DNA of 64,000 nucleotides from an uncultured Winogradskyella sp. (GCF_947498345.1 NZ_CANMJY010000001.1:496001-560000); one strand, 5' to 3'; counted from the stretch's first letter, positions 18,195 through 26,751 are shown. Notes: a model not told the origin generated them from the letters alone. Program-made: numbers and translations.

Positions 18195-19178
18195 CTAATT
18201 ATTGTTTTTAAGCGCTTCCTCAATGGCATTTTCAAACAAATCCTGCATGGTAATATCAGCTTCAGCTGCTTGTTGCGGTAAAATACTTTCTTTAGTTAAA
18301 CCCGGAACGGTATTCATTTCTAGCAAGTAAGGTTCGTCATCTTTAAAGATAAATTCGCTTCGCGAAAAACCAGTCATGCTGAGAATTTCATATATTTTTT
18401 GAGCTTCTTTTTTGACTTTATTTGCATAATTTTCAGAAATACGAGCGGGTGTGATTTCTTGTGATTTACCTTCATATTTAGCAGCATAATCAAAGAAATC
18501 ATTTTCAGAAATAATTTCAGTAATAGGTAAAACCTTAGTTTCACCTTTATAAGAAATGACACCAACGGAAACTTCTACACCATCTAAAAATTGTTCAATA
18601 ATAATTTCATTATCTTCCTTAAATGAATTCTCAATAGCAACTTTTAAATCTTCTTTTACATACACTTTAGATATACCAAAGCTGCTTCCAGCTTTATTGG
18701 CTTTAACAAAACAAGGTAAGCCAACTTTTGCTACTATAGCATTTTCATCAATAGCATCACCAAGATTTAGATAATAACTTTCGGCAGTTTTTATACCATA
18801 AGGTTTTAAGGTAGATAGTAAATCTCGTTTATTAAATGTTAAAGCCGCCTGATACATGTTACAACTTGTTTGCGGCATATTTAATAATTTCAAATAAGCT
18901 TGCATATAACCGTCTTCACCTGGTGAACCGTGTATAGCATTAAAAACACAGTCGAAAGTAATTTTAGTTCCATTTACTAAAACAGAAAAATCATTTTTAT
19001 CTATAGGAAACTCTTCATTTTCAGCGTTAACAAATACCCATTTATCTTTAAAGATATGGATACGATATGCGTTGTATTTATGTTTGTCTAAGGCATTGTA
19101 TACTACATTACCACTTTTTAGCGAAATTTCATATTCACTAGAATAACCTCCCATGATGATAGCAATATTTTTTTTCAT
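18195..19178 (-). CDS. ddl: D-alanine--D-alanine ligase
   Basis: Ddl makes the D-Ala-D-Ala dipeptide for peptidoglycan in an ATP-grasp reaction. Family landmarks are the N-terminal IAIIMGGYSSEYEISLKSG, the FNAIHGSPGEDGYMQ segment near residue 85, VKANKAGSSFGISKV near 160, and the C-terminal metal-binding LLEMNTVPGLTKES. The length of 327 is normal. A start at 19193 is possible, but its extra residues (MWALK) are coded by an inverted repeat and homologues start at MKKNIAIIMGG, so 19178 was chosen. First gene of a three-gene run with a membrane protein and coaD; divergent from the PASTA gene. Confidence 0.97.
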   Translation of the reverse strand: MKKNIAIIMGGYSSEYEISLKSGNVVYNALDKHKYNAYRIHIFKDKWVFVNAENEEFPIDKNDFSVLVNGTKITFDCVFNAIHGSPGEDGYMQAYLKLLNMPQTSCNMYQAALTFNKRDLLSTLKPYGIKTAESYYLNLGDAIDENAIVAKVGLPCFVKANKAGSSFGISKVYVKEDLKVAIENSFKEDNEIIIEQFLDGVEVSVGVISYKGETKVLPITEIISENDFFDYAAKYEGKSQEITPARISENYANKVKKEAQKIYEILSMTGFSRSEFIFKDDEPYLLEMNTVPGLTKESILPQQAAEADITMQDLFENAIEEALKNNN

Positions 19179-19186
19179 CTTAAGTG

Positions 19187-19200
19187 CCCACACATGTGGG
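19187..19200. repeat. short inverted repeat upstream of ddl
   Basis: CCCACA and TGTGGG arms flank CA directly before the ddl start. It resembles other short dispersed palindromes in this window (such as TTTCCAC/GTGGAAA at 26634-26651). Confidence 0.4.
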
Positions 19201-19225
19201 TAATTTTTATTTTAATGCTGTAATG

Positions 19226-19255
19226 TAAAAGTATCATTTATTTTGATAAACCAAA
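19226..19255 (-). promoter_or_regulatory. candidate promoter of the ddl-coaD run
   Basis: On the minus strand TTTG (19255-19252) and TACTTTTA (19233-19226) are 18 bp apart, close to the TTTG-N19-TAnnTTTG pattern. The last base of the -7 box differs from the consensus. It lies about 48 bp before the chosen ddl start. Confidence 0.4.
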
Positions 19256-19288
19256 TCTCTAATTGATACGTATTTTAAATGTGCCACG

Positions 19289-19320
19289 TTATAATAACAT
19301 TATAATAACGTTATAATTTA
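19289..19320. repeat. 11-bp tandem repeat before the PASTA gene
   Basis: TTATAATAACA, TTATAATAACG and a partial TTATAATTTA follow each other directly. The array lies just upstream of a -7 box (19322-19329), where an AT-rich upstream element would act. Confidence 0.6.
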
Positions 19321-19321
19321 T

Positions 19322-19329
19322 TAGTTTTG
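19322..19329 (+). promoter_or_regulatory. -7 box of the PASTA-rluD promoter
   Basis: TAGTTTTG fits TAnnTTTG and lies 18 bp before the ATG at 19348. No TTG occurs at the standard -33 position; the 11-bp tandem repeat occupies that place. Confidence 0.5.
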
Positions 19330-19347
19330 TCTACCAATTATTGATTT

Positions 19348-19899
19348 ATGAGTTTAGTAAAGTTTTTGACCAGTAAAGTATTTTTAAAGCAATTAGGATT
19401 AGCTATTGTGGCGACTATTGTTCTTAGTTTTATAATGCTAAAGTGGTTAAATATCACTACCAACCATGGCGAATTTGTAGAGGTGCCAGATCTAAAAGGA
19501 AAATCTATTGAAACGGCAAAAATAGAATTGGACGATAATGATTTGGCTATGGAAATACAGGATTCTGCAAATTTTAATCCTAATTATCCAAAGTATTCTG
19601 TTATAGAGCAAAGCCCTTTGGCTGGTTCTAAAGTCAAAGAGAACCGAAAGATTTACCTCATTTTAAACCCTTCGGGTTACCGAAAAGTTGAAGTGCCCAA
19701 TATTTTAAAGCGTACATTTAGACAAGCTAAACCACAATTACAAGCTTTAGAATTTAAGATTGGTAACATTACCTACATTGATAATATTGGTAAAGATGTA
19801 GTTTTAGGGATGAAACATAAAGGCGAAACTTTAAAGCCAGGAGCCATGCTGCCATTAACATCTACCATAGATTTAGTTCTAGGTAACGGTAAACGTTAG
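19348..19899 (+). CDS. PASTA domain membrane protein
   Basis: A 183-residue protein with one N-terminal transmembrane helix (about residues 14-33) and two to three PASTA repeats outside the membrane. The first starts VEVPDLKGKSIETAKIEL near residue 47; the second starts VEVPNILKRTFRQAKPQL near 118. PASTA domains in kinases and penicillin-binding proteins bind peptidoglycan stems. Here they stand alone without an enzymatic domain, a common flavobacterial form. It is 4 bp before the pseudouridine synthase and divergent from ddl, so both sides of this promoter region serve cell-wall related genes. Confidence 0.9.
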   Translation: MSLVKFLTSKVFLKQLGLAIVATIVLSFIMLKWLNITTNHGEFVEVPDLKGKSIETAKIELDDNDLAMEIQDSANFNPNYPKYSVIEQSPLAGSKVKENRKIYLILNPSGYRKVEVPNILKRTFRQAKPQLQALEFKIGNITYIDNIGKDVVLGMKHKGETLKPGAMLPLTSTIDLVLGNGKR

Positions 19900-19903
19900 T
19901 TAT

Positions 19904-20935
19904 ATGCCAGTAATCACTGATGCTTCTCAGCAAGGAGACGAACTTTATGAGCATTATGCTTTTAAAGTTGAAAAAGGCCAGCAACCATTACGGATTGATA
20001 AATACTTAATGAATTTTGTTGAAAACGCTACGCGGAATAAAATTCAGCAAGCTGCTAAAGATGGGTGCATTTTTGTCAATGGATCTACAGTGAAATCTAA
20101 TTATAAGGTTAAGCCTAATGACCAGATTACTGTAAAATTTGAACATCCACCACACGAGCATTTATTGGTAGCAGAAGATATTCCTGTCGATATCGTATAT
20201 GAAGATGATGAACTATTGGTTGTCAATAAACCAGCAGGGATGGTAGTACATCCAGGTCATGGTAATTATTCTGGGACTTTAATAAATGGTTTAATATTTC
20301 ATTTTGAAAATTTACCAAATAATTCTAGTGATAGGCCAGGTTTGGTGCATCGTATTGATAAAGATACCAGTGGTTTGTTAGTAGTTGCTAAAACTGAACA
20401 AGCTATGGCACATTTATCTAATCAGTTTGCTGAAAAAACCAGTGAGCGCGAATATGTTGCTTTGGTTTGGGGAAATTTAACTGAAGATGAAGGTACAGTT
20501 GAAGGCAATATAGGTCGCCATCCTAAAAACAGATTGCAAAATACTGTTTATGAAGGAGATGAAGCTTATAAAGGAAAACCTGCTGTGACACATTATAAAG
20601 TTATTGAACGTTTAGGTTATGTCACTCTGGTAAGTTGTAAGCTAGAAACTGGACGTACACATCAAATCCGTGTACATATGAAACATATCGGACATACGCT
20701 TTTTAATGATGAGCGTTATGGTGGCGAAAAAATCTTAAAAGGCACCACATTTACCAAATACAAACAGTTTGTTGAGAATTGCTTTAAAGTTTTGCCACGC
20801 CAAGCCTTACATGCAAAAACTCTTGGTTTTGAGCATCCTACAACAGGTAAATGGTTGAGCTTTTCTACAGAAATTCCAGAAGATATGCAGCAATGTATTG
20901 AGAAATGGAGAGCTTATGCTAAACACCAAAGCTAA
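19904..20935 (+). CDS. RluA/RluD family 23S rRNA pseudouridine synthase
   Basis: A 343-residue enzyme that isomerises uridine to pseudouridine in RNA. Residues ~28-90 are an S4 RNA-binding domain (LRIDKYLMNFVENATRNKIQ). The catalytic domain follows, with the active-site Asp in HRIDKDTSGLLVVAKT near residue 150 and the closing GRTHQIRVHMKHIGH near 250. The S4 domain and length point to the RluD branch (helix 69 of 23S rRNA), but the exact target site cannot be read from sequence. It starts 4 bp after the PASTA gene and is co-transcribed with it. Confidence 0.95.
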   Translation: MPVITDASQQGDELYEHYAFKVEKGQQPLRIDKYLMNFVENATRNKIQQAAKDGCIFVNGSTVKSNYKVKPNDQITVKFEHPPHEHLLVAEDIPVDIVYEDDELLVVNKPAGMVVHPGHGNYSGTLINGLIFHFENLPNNSSDRPGLVHRIDKDTSGLLVVAKTEQAMAHLSNQFAEKTSEREYVALVWGNLTEDEGTVEGNIGRHPKNRLQNTVYEGDEAYKGKPAVTHYKVIERLGYVTLVSCKLETGRTHQIRVHMKHIGHTLFNDERYGGEKILKGTTFTKYKQFVENCFKVLPRQALHAKTLGFEHPTTGKWLSFSTEIPEDMQQCIEKWRAYAKHQS

Positions 20936-21120
20936 TTACTACACAGGCATGAATCTCTCAGCGATAATGAAATAGAATAATATTATGCGAAACCTGTTTA
21001 ATGTATTTCAGAATAGACATTCATTATATAACTATCAAGATTAGTTGTTGATATTACTTGAAACTCTTCAATTAACATCGTATTTTTACCTAATAGTAAA
21101 ATATTGTTTAACCTAAATGA

Positions 21121-21144
21121 GATTCCTGCCTGTGCAGGAAATGC
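21121..21144. repeat. dispersed palindromic repeat upstream of yaaA
   Basis: GATTCCTGCCTGTGCAGGAA has ATTCCTGC/GCAGGAA arms around a CTGT loop. It is a near copy of the repeats that bound the GIY-YIG element at 26723-27085. It ends 2 bp before the chosen yaaA start. Confidence 0.75.
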
Positions 21145-21146
21145 AT

Positions 21147-21905
21147 ATGAAACTTGTATTATCACCAGCCAAATCTTTAAATTTTGAAAGTAAAATACCT
21201 ACTACTAAAACTTCAGAAGGTTGTTTTTTAACTGAAGCTGAACGCTTAAATAAATTACTTAAGAAGAAGTCGGCAAAAAGCTTATCTAAGCTCATGAAGA
21301 TTTCTGATAATCTTGGTCAACTTAATTATGAGCGTAATCAAGAATGGCAATTACCTTTTACAAAAGACAATGCCAGACAAGCTCTATATGCATTTAGTGG
21401 TGATGTGTATAGAGGTATTGACGCGTATACAATAGATGTTAAAAAGCTAGATAAGGTACAAGACACAGTTCGTATAATTTCTGGATTATATGGCATTTTA
21501 AAACCATTAGATTTAATACAACCTTATCGTTTGGAGATGGGAACTAGAATGCCAGTAGGCAAGAATAAAAATCTCTATGAGTTCTGGAAGAAAAAAGTGA
21601 CTCAAGCGTTAAATGATGAGTTAGGTGATGATGAACTCTTTTTGAATTTAGCGAGTAACGAATATTTTAAAGCTATAGATACAAAAGCTCTAAAAGTACC
21701 AGCTATTACTGCCAATTTTAAAGACTTAAAAAACGGAGAATATAAAACTATAATGACCTTTGCCAAATTGGCGAGAGGCTATATGACGCGCTATATTATA
21801 GATACTGATGCAAATACTATTGATGATGTTAAAGGATTTAACTACGAAGGTTATGGATTTAGTGAGGAGTTGTCTTCTGAAAAAGAGTTGGTTTTTATAC
21901 GATAG
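21147..21905 (+). CDS. yaaA: peroxide stress protein YaaA
   Basis: A 252-residue protein of the YaaA/DUF328 family, which limits free iron and oxidative DNA damage after peroxide stress in E. coli. Landmarks are MKLVLSPAKSLNFES at the start, the ALYAFSGDVYRGIDAY segment near residue 80, SGLYGILKPLDLIQPYRLEMG near 112 and LASNEYFKAID near 170. The frame opens at 21117, but those extra ten residues are coded by the dispersed palindrome, and homologues begin at MKLVLSPAK, so 21147 was taken. It starts a plus-strand run with the TPR gene 30 bp downstream. Confidence 0.93.
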   Translation: MKLVLSPAKSLNFESKIPTTKTSEGCFLTEAERLNKLLKKKSAKSLSKLMKISDNLGQLNYERNQEWQLPFTKDNARQALYAFSGDVYRGIDAYTIDVKKLDKVQDTVRIISGLYGILKPLDLIQPYRLEMGTRMPVGKNKNLYEFWKKKVTQALNDELGDDELFLNLASNEYFKAIDTKALKVPAITANFKDLKNGEYKTIMTFAKLARGYMTRYIIDTDANTIDDVKGFNYEGYGFSEELSSEKELVFIR

Positions 21906-21935
21906 TTTTTATCTTTAAAGGATTAACTATCATTA

Positions 21936-22658
21936 ATGCGGTATTATTTAATTATTGCCATTCAAGGCTATTGTCTTTATCATATTTACAAAAACCGAAA
22001 ACCTTATTATTGGTATTTTGTTGTGTTTTTTGTTCCTGTACTTGGACCAATAATATATTTTCTCATCAATATATATAATAAGCGTGATGCGGAGAAAATT
22101 CAAAGTGAGTTAACATCTATTATATATCCTACAAAGAAGATTCGTGATTTAGAAAAGAAACTCGAATTTTCTGATACATATTCAAATAGAATTGAATTGG
22201 CTGATGCCTATGTAGAAAATGGTGATATGCCTAATGCTATAGTAAACTATAAGCATACTTTAAGCGATATTGATCAAAATGATTTGTATGCAAGACAACA
22301 ATTGATACTGTGCTATTTTCAACTTAAAGATTATGTTGGTGTTGTTGAGCATGCTGAAAAGATTAGGAATAAATCTAAGTTTAGAGGATCTAAACAGCAG
22401 TTTTGTTATGGTTTAGCACTAAAAGAATTAGGGAAAGTTGAAGCTGCAGAAATACAACTAAAACAAATAGACAGACCTTATTCTAATTATAATGAACGTT
22501 TAGAATTAGCTAAGTTTTATCTTGAAAATAATAGAAATTTCGAAGGTGTTGAGCTATTAAAAGAAATATCTTCTGAGTCTCAGCATATGACCAAACCAAA
22601 CAGACGCGTCTATAGAAGTACTATTAATGAGGTAGAGCGTTTATTGAAGTCTATGTGA
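21936..22658 (+). CDS. membrane-anchored TPR protein
   Basis: A 240-residue protein. Two hydrophobic helices open it (residues ~2-15 and 25-45, YWYFVVFFVPVLGPIIYFL), an arrangement like the phospholipase D-nuclease N-terminal membrane domain. Residues ~85-225 are helical repeats of the tetratricopeptide type (RIELADAYVENGDMPNAIVNYKH, then two weaker units). Such proteins act as membrane scaffolds for protein complexes. No partner is evident from the neighbours. Confidence 0.75.
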   Translation: MRYYLIIAIQGYCLYHIYKNRKPYYWYFVVFFVPVLGPIIYFLINIYNKRDAEKIQSELTSIIYPTKKIRDLEKKLEFSDTYSNRIELADAYVENGDMPNAIVNYKHTLSDIDQNDLYARQQLILCYFQLKDYVGVVEHAEKIRNKSKFRGSKQQFCYGLALKELGKVEAAEIQLKQIDRPYSNYNERLELAKFYLENNRNFEGVELLKEISSESQHMTKPNRRVYRSTINEVERLLKSM

Positions 22659-22669
22659 GATATTATGAT

Positions 22670-22694
22670 GTCATGCTGAGCGTAGTCGAAGCAC
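22670..22694. repeat. dispersed repeat of the GTCATGCTGAGCG type
   Basis: GTCATGCTGAGCGTAGTCGA followed by AGCAC lies in the 56-bp gap after the TPR gene. The TGCT/AGCA ends and the GTCAT start recall the ends of the palindromic repeats at 26723-26747. I know this unit as a frequent intergenic repeat in flavobacterial genomes. Confidence 0.5.
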
Positions 22695-22714
22695 TAATTT
22701 ATTTTTAGATTAAT

Positions 22715-23395
22715 ATGTTTCTCCATAAACATCCATACCAACCTTTTATACAAAAGGATACCAAGAAACTCATTGTTGGCACCTTGCCACCACCACGCTT
22801 TTCTACAGGAGAACTACTAGAAAAAGATGTTGACTTTTGCTATGGAAGTTATTACAATTCTTTGTGGTTGTTTATAGATAAGATTCATAGCCTTAATTTG
22901 CGTTATGACAATTCTTATGAAGCTATTGAAGAACGAAAGCAGTTTTTAATAAAACATCAAATTGGTGTTTGTGATATTGTAGAAAGTGCTGAACGCAAAA
23001 AGATAGATGCTTCAGATTTGGGAATGAAAAATATTAAATTAAGAGATGTTATTGGTTATCTAATGCAATACCCAAAGATAGAGACGATTTTATTTACTGG
23101 GGGAAATAGTAAAAACGGACCAGAATACTTTTTTAGGAGACATTTAAAAGATTATAAACTAAAGTTAGAGCTAGTAAATAACCAAGTGCCGAGAATTCAC
23201 CAATTTTCCTTGTCCGTTAGGTTGAGCACAGTTGAAACCTCGCTTAGAACTATCAAAACCGTTTCCCTAACTTCTGGTTCAGGTGCAGCTAATATTTCAA
23301 TCAGTCGATTACCACTTTACAAGCAATTAAAAGCCAAGAATCCTAGCTTTAATACCTTCGATTTTAGAGTAATGCAGTATCGTGAATTCTTTTAA
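22715..23395 (+). CDS. uracil-DNA glycosylase superfamily protein
   Basis: A 226-residue protein with the layout of the UDG superfamily: LIVGTLPPPRFS near residue 20 stands for the water-activating motif I, a FTGGNSKNG segment lies near 130, and the C-terminal SGSGAANISISR near 188 is in the position of the leucine-loop/His motif. The clear Asn or Asp of family 1 motif I (GQDPY) is absent, so substrate and activity are uncertain. It could be a G:T/U mismatch-like glycosylase or an inactive relative. Its stop overlaps that of the convergent outer-membrane gene by 4 bp. Confidence 0.7.
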   Translation: MFLHKHPYQPFIQKDTKKLIVGTLPPPRFSTGELLEKDVDFCYGSYYNSLWLFIDKIHSLNLRYDNSYEAIEERKQFLIKHQIGVCDIVESAERKKIDASDLGMKNIKLRDVIGYLMQYPKIETILFTGGNSKNGPEYFFRRHLKDYKLKLELVNNQVPRIHQFSLSVRLSTVETSLRTIKTVSLTSGSGAANISISRLPLYKQLKAKNPSFNTFDFRVMQYREFF

Positions 23396-23814
23396 AACTT
23401 ATAACGCACATTTATCCCAAAACCATCCCATTTAAAATCGGTATCATCAATAATCCAAAAGGTCGGTCTGTAGTCTAAACCTAAAACAATAGGCACTTCT
23501 TTAAAGACATATTCTAATCCTATTTCACCACTAACACCTATATTAAACTCATCTTCAATATAGGTAGATGCACCAGCACCAACATACCAGTTAATGGCTT
23601 CTTCTCCAAGAGGTTTATAAATAAAGTCGTAAAGCGCATCGATACCAACTCCATCACCAAAAGAGAGATTGGCATGGATTCTATTGCCTTCAAAATCAAA
23701 GACTCCATCAATGGCAATAGTATTACCTGTCACTTCACCAAATCTTAGTCCTATTTCCTGAGCATTTAATTGTGTGGTTAAAAGAAGAATAAAAGCTATA
23801 AGTATTTTTTTCAT
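23392..23814 (-). CDS. small outer-membrane beta-barrel-like protein
   Basis: A 140-residue protein with a signal peptide (cleavage after QLNAQ near residue 19). The mature part alternates hydrophobic and polar residues in Gly-rich strands (IHANLSFGDGVGIDALYDF, YVGAGASTYI, VSGEIGLEYVF) and ends in an aromatic residue (RYKF), as outer-membrane barrels do. At ~120 mature residues it would form a small eight-strand barrel. Function unknown. Confidence 0.75.
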   Translation of the reverse strand: MKKILIAFILLLTTQLNAQEIGLRFGEVTGNTIAIDGVFDFEGNRIHANLSFGDGVGIDALYDFIYKPLGEEAINWYVGAGASTYIEDEFNIGVSGEIGLEYVFKEVPIVLGLDYRPTFWIIDDTDFKWDGFGINVRYKF

Positions 23815-23852
23815 TAGAAATGTTTATATAAGTTTTCAAAATTATTAAACTT

Positions 23853-24743
23853 TCAGACTTTAGGCAAAATCTTATTCTTTTTCTTATCTAAATAATGACG
23901 AAGAACACCACCTTTTACGGAATTGACATCAAATTCTACAATAAATGCTTTTGGGTCAATGCGATTAACTACCCGATACATTTTTTTAATGTCAATACGG
24001 TTTATGATGGTATGGATGATATCAAAATCCTCTTGCTTTCCAGAGCTTCCCATACCACGCGTTCCTTTATAAAGTGTCATGCCTGTTCCGAGTTCTTCCA
24101 TGATAGCAACTTCAATGGCACTAAATTGTTTTGACACTATCGTAATACCAATAAAATCTTCAAACCCTTCAATAATTAGATCGGTGACTTTTGCAGTGAC
24201 GATATAGGTTAAAATGGAATATAGAGCAACTTCGGTTGAAATCACCCAAGCCGTGATGGCAAATAATATAATATTAAACACCAGAATAACTTTGCCTATC
24301 GTAATGCCAAAGGTGTCATTGAGATAAACTCCCAGAATTTCGGATCCATCAAGTACAGAACCGTTTCTTATGGCTATACCAATGCCAGCTCCTAAAAACA
24401 AACCACCAAATATTGAAATGAGCAACTTATCATCAGTTATGATTTCGAAATTTTCGAAATGAATAAATAAGGCCAAACCAAGAATACTAATAATCGATTT
24501 AATAACAATGCGTTTTGAAACCGTATAAAAGCCAAGAATTAAAAACGGAACACTAAAAATGACGAGTAATATCGAAATGTTAATATCCACCAATCGATTC
24601 ACTAAAAGAGCAATTCCTGTTACTCCTCCATCTAAAAACCCATTAGGTAATAAAAAAGCTTTGAGTCCAATACTAGCGAGTACAATGCCAAAAGCAATCT
24701 GCCCATATTCGTATAAAAGCTTAAGTGTTTTTGTGTTTTTCAA
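23853..24743 (-). CDS. YitT family membrane protein
   Basis: A 296-residue protein with five to six transmembrane helices in the first ~180 residues. The family start FGIVLASIGLKAFLLPNGFLDGGVTGIALL, including the Gly-rich GGVTG, is present. A C-terminal cytoplasmic DUF2179 domain follows (about residues 210-290), with the segment GMTLYKGTRGMGSSGKQ. The family is broadly distributed and its transported substrate is not established. Second gene after the outer-membrane protein on this strand with a 38-bp gap. Confidence 0.9.
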   Translation of the reverse strand: MKNTKTLKLLYEYGQIAFGIVLASIGLKAFLLPNGFLDGGVTGIALLVNRLVDINISILLVIFSVPFLILGFYTVSKRIVIKSIISILGLALFIHFENFEIITDDKLLISIFGGLFLGAGIGIAIRNGSVLDGSEILGVYLNDTFGITIGKVILVFNIILFAITAWVISTEVALYSILTYIVTAKVTDLIIEGFEDFIGITIVSKQFSAIEVAIMEELGTGMTLYKGTRGMGSSGKQEDFDIIHTIINRIDIKKMYRVVNRIDPKAFIVEFDVNSVKGGVLRHYLDKKKNKILPKV

Positions 24744-24804
24744 ATGCTGGTTTTGTTTTGATTAAAAGATACAAAACGAAAATTGGTTATCATATGTTTA
24801 TGTA

Positions 24805-24834
24805 TAAAAAATCCTCTAGAGTTTCTAGAGGATT
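24805..24834 (-). terminator. intrinsic terminator of the EF-hand gene
   Basis: AATCCTCTAGA (24810-24820) pairs perfectly with TCTAGAGGATT (24824-24834) around a 3-nt loop. On the minus strand the stem is followed by TTTTTTATA, placing the stop 18 bp after the EF-hand coding end. Confidence 0.85.
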
Positions 24835-24851
24835 ATTATTACGACATCTTA

Positions 24852-25271
24852 TTAATGGCGTTTATGCTTACGCTTTTTTCTATGCGTTTTATTGTCTTCT
24901 GTAAAGGCCTTGTATTCAGCTAAATCGATATTGCCATCTCCGTTGGCATCCATTTCTGCAAAACGCTTTTCTATACGTTCTGTTTTGACCAGTTCTTTTA
25001 GGGATTTAAATTCTTCAATAGATAAACCGCCATTGGCATCAGCATCTAAAGCTTTAAAACGGTCGTTCATGACTTCGGTTTTAATCTCTTCGCGTTGGCG
25101 TTTAGATGTGAACTCCTCTAGAGATAACTCACCGTCTGCGTTGGTGTCTAATTTTTTAAAGAACTCTTCTAGGTTACCTCTTTTTTTACTCCTGTGTTCT
25201 TGGGCATTTACAAATGATAAGCTGCATATAACAACCATACATAAACTTACTTTTACTGTTTTTGAAATCAT
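24852..25271 (-). CDS. secreted EF-hand calcium-binding protein
   Basis: A 139-residue protein with a signal peptide (ends SFVNAQ near residue 24). It has three EF-hand loops: DTNADGELSLEEF near residue 42, DADANGGLSIEEF near 77 and DANGDGNIDLAEY near 105. Loops one and three have the full 1,3,5,12 ligand pattern. The tail is very basic and His-rich (THRKKRKHKRH). Export puts it in the periplasm or outside, where calcium is abundant. Likely a calcium-responsive structural or stabilising protein. It has its own terminator and stands between yitT and trmL. Confidence 0.88.
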   Translation of the reverse strand: MISKTVKVSLCMVVICSLSFVNAQEHRSKKRGNLEEFFKKLDTNADGELSLEEFTSKRQREEIKTEVMNDRFKALDADANGGLSIEEFKSLKELVKTERIEKRFAEMDANGDGNIDLAEYKAFTEDNKTHRKKRKHKRH

Positions 25272-25357
25272 AATTTTTTGTGTTTTTAATTAATGAACAC
25301 TACTAAGACTTCAGTTTTTTTAAAGCGTTTAACCTTTAGATTGGTTTTATGAAAAAA

Positions 25358-25810
25358 TTAACTAAGTTGTCTTAAACCTTCATAAACAATAATGCTTACA
25401 GCATTGGCTAGGTTAAGGCTTCTTATATGTGTACTATACATTGGTATTTTAAAAAGTTGCGTTTTATGTTGCTCTATTAAATGCTTGGGTAAGCCTACAG
25501 ATTCTTTACCAAAAACTAAGAACATATTGTTGGTATAATTAATATCCCAATGCGATTTTGTACCATGACTCGATAAGAAGATCATTTTAGCATCTTTATT
25601 TTTTGCAAAGAACTCATCTATGCTATTGTAATAAATGACTTCTATGTGTTGCCAATAATCTAGCCCTGCACGTTTAAGACGTTTATCATCAATTTCAAAC
25701 CCAAAGGGTTTTACCAAGTGCAGACTAGAGTCTGTAGCTAAGGCCAAACGACCAATATTACCAGTGTTGTTTGGGATTTCGGGTTCTATGAGGACGATGT
25801 TAAGTGGCAT
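25358..25810 (-). CDS. trmL: tRNA (cytidine(34)-2'-O)-methyltransferase
   Basis: A 150-residue SPOUT-class methyltransferase that modifies the wobble base of tRNA-Leu. The start LNIVLIEPEIPNNTGNIGRL is the TrmL signature. The C-terminal knot carries VFGKESVGLPK near residue 94 and the IPMYSTHIRSLNLANAVSI segment near 118. The length is usual for the minimal enzyme without an extra domain. It lies 46 bp after trpA on the same strand, so trp read-through may contribute to its expression. A half copy of the dispersed repeat lies in that gap. Confidence 0.95.
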   Translation of the reverse strand: MPLNIVLIEPEIPNNTGNIGRLALATDSSLHLVKPFGFEIDDKRLKRAGLDYWQHIEVIYYNSIDEFFAKNKDAKMIFLSSHGTKSHWDINYTNNMFLVFGKESVGLPKHLIEQHKTQLFKIPMYSTHIRSLNLANAVSIIVYEGLRQLS

Positions 25811-25820
25811 AATACTTCTT

Positions 25821-25837
25821 GAGAAGGCAGGAATCTT
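25821..25837. repeat. half copy of the dispersed palindrome
   Basis: GAGAAGGCAGGAATC in the trpA-trmL gap keeps only the right arm (GGCAGGAATC) of the repeat found at 26723-26747. The left arm is not recognisable. Confidence 0.4.
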
Positions 25838-25856
25838 TTTTAATTTAATAGTTTAT

Positions 25857-26627
25857 TTACAAATTCAATATTCTACTTACAAAATCATCAATAGAGTTAG
25901 CACCATTATTAGTGAGATGCTTAATAAAAGCACTACCAATGATAGCTCCCTTAGCATATCTTGTGGCTTGAGTAAAGGTGTCATTATTGGAAATTCCAAA
26001 GCCAACGATTTGCGGATTCTTAAGATTCATATTTGCAATACGCTCAAAATAATCCGTTTGTGTACTTCCAAAACCAGATTGAGCTCCAGTTGTACTCGCA
26101 GAACTTACCATATAGATAAATCCAGTTGAAATGGAATCAATATAACGAATACGTCTATCAGACGTTTGTGGTGTAATTAAAAAGACATTAATTAAGCCAT
26201 ATTTTTCAAATGTAGCTTTGTAATGTTCATCATAAACATCAACTGGTAAATCAGGAATAATTAAGCCGTCAATACCAATCTCTTGACATTTTTTACAAAA
26301 AGCTTCTACACCATATTGCAACACAGGATTAAAGTAACCCATAATTATTAATGGGATTCTTACAAAAGGTCTTATATCCTTGAGTTGTTTAAATAATTTT
26401 TCTGTGGTCATTCCATTTTTAAGTGCGGCAGTAGAACTGGCTTGGATAGTTGGACCATCGGCCAAAGGATCACTAAATGGTAACCCTATTTCAATCATAT
26501 CTACTACGCCAGATAGTTCTAGCTTTTGTATAATTGAAACTGTGTCATCAATCTCGGGATAACCTGCAGTAAAATATATTGACAAGAGTTTTTTGTCTTC
26601 TTTTAATTTTTGGTTTATTCTGTTCAT
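25857..26627 (-). CDS. trpA: tryptophan synthase alpha chain
   Basis: TrpA cleaves indole-3-glycerol phosphate to indole and glyceraldehyde 3-phosphate, passing indole through a tunnel to TrpB. The catalytic pair is visible: Glu46 in MIEIGLPFSDP and Asp57 in ADGPT, at the same 11-residue spacing as E. coli Glu49 and Asp60. GFIYMVSSASTTGAQ near residue 168 and GFGISN near 211 form the phosphate site. Full length at 256 residues. It is last in the trp operon and separated from trpB by 463 bp containing the GIY-YIG element and other repeats. All other junctions in the operon are 81 bp or less. Confidence 0.97.
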   Translation of the reverse strand: MNRINQKLKEDKKLLSIYFTAGYPEIDDTVSIIQKLELSGVVDMIEIGLPFSDPLADGPTIQASSTAALKNGMTTEKLFKQLKDIRPFVRIPLIIMGYFNPVLQYGVEAFCKKCQEIGIDGLIIPDLPVDVYDEHYKATFEKYGLINVFLITPQTSDRRIRYIDSISTGFIYMVSSASTTGAQSGFGSTQTDYFERIANMNLKNPQIVGFGISNNDTFTQATRYAKGAIIGSAFIKHLTNNGANSIDDFVSRILNL

Positions 26628-26633
26628 GTTTAC

Positions 26634-26651
26634 TTTCCACGAAAGTGGAAA
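26634..26651. repeat. short palindromic repeat before trpA
   Basis: TTTCCAC (26634-26640) and GTGGAAA (26645-26651) flank GAAA, only 6 bp upstream of the trpA start on the minus strand. A CTGAACTTGTTTCAG unit follows at about 26686-26700, so the trpA leader is a cluster of repeats. Confidence 0.6.
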
Positions 26652-26722
26652 TCTTTTAATTAAACTTTCTTTTGTTTTGGTAACCCTGAACTTGTTTCAG
26701 CATTTTTAATCATTTTTGGTTT

Positions 26723-26747
26723 GTCATTCCTGCGTAGGCAGGAATCC
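26723..26747. repeat. left palindromic end of the GIY-YIG element
   Basis: Starts GTCATTCCTGCGTAGGCAGG and ends AATCC. It has an 8-bp stem with a GTAG loop and is the exact reverse complement of 27061-27085. Confidence 0.85.
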
Positions 26748-26751
26748 ATTC

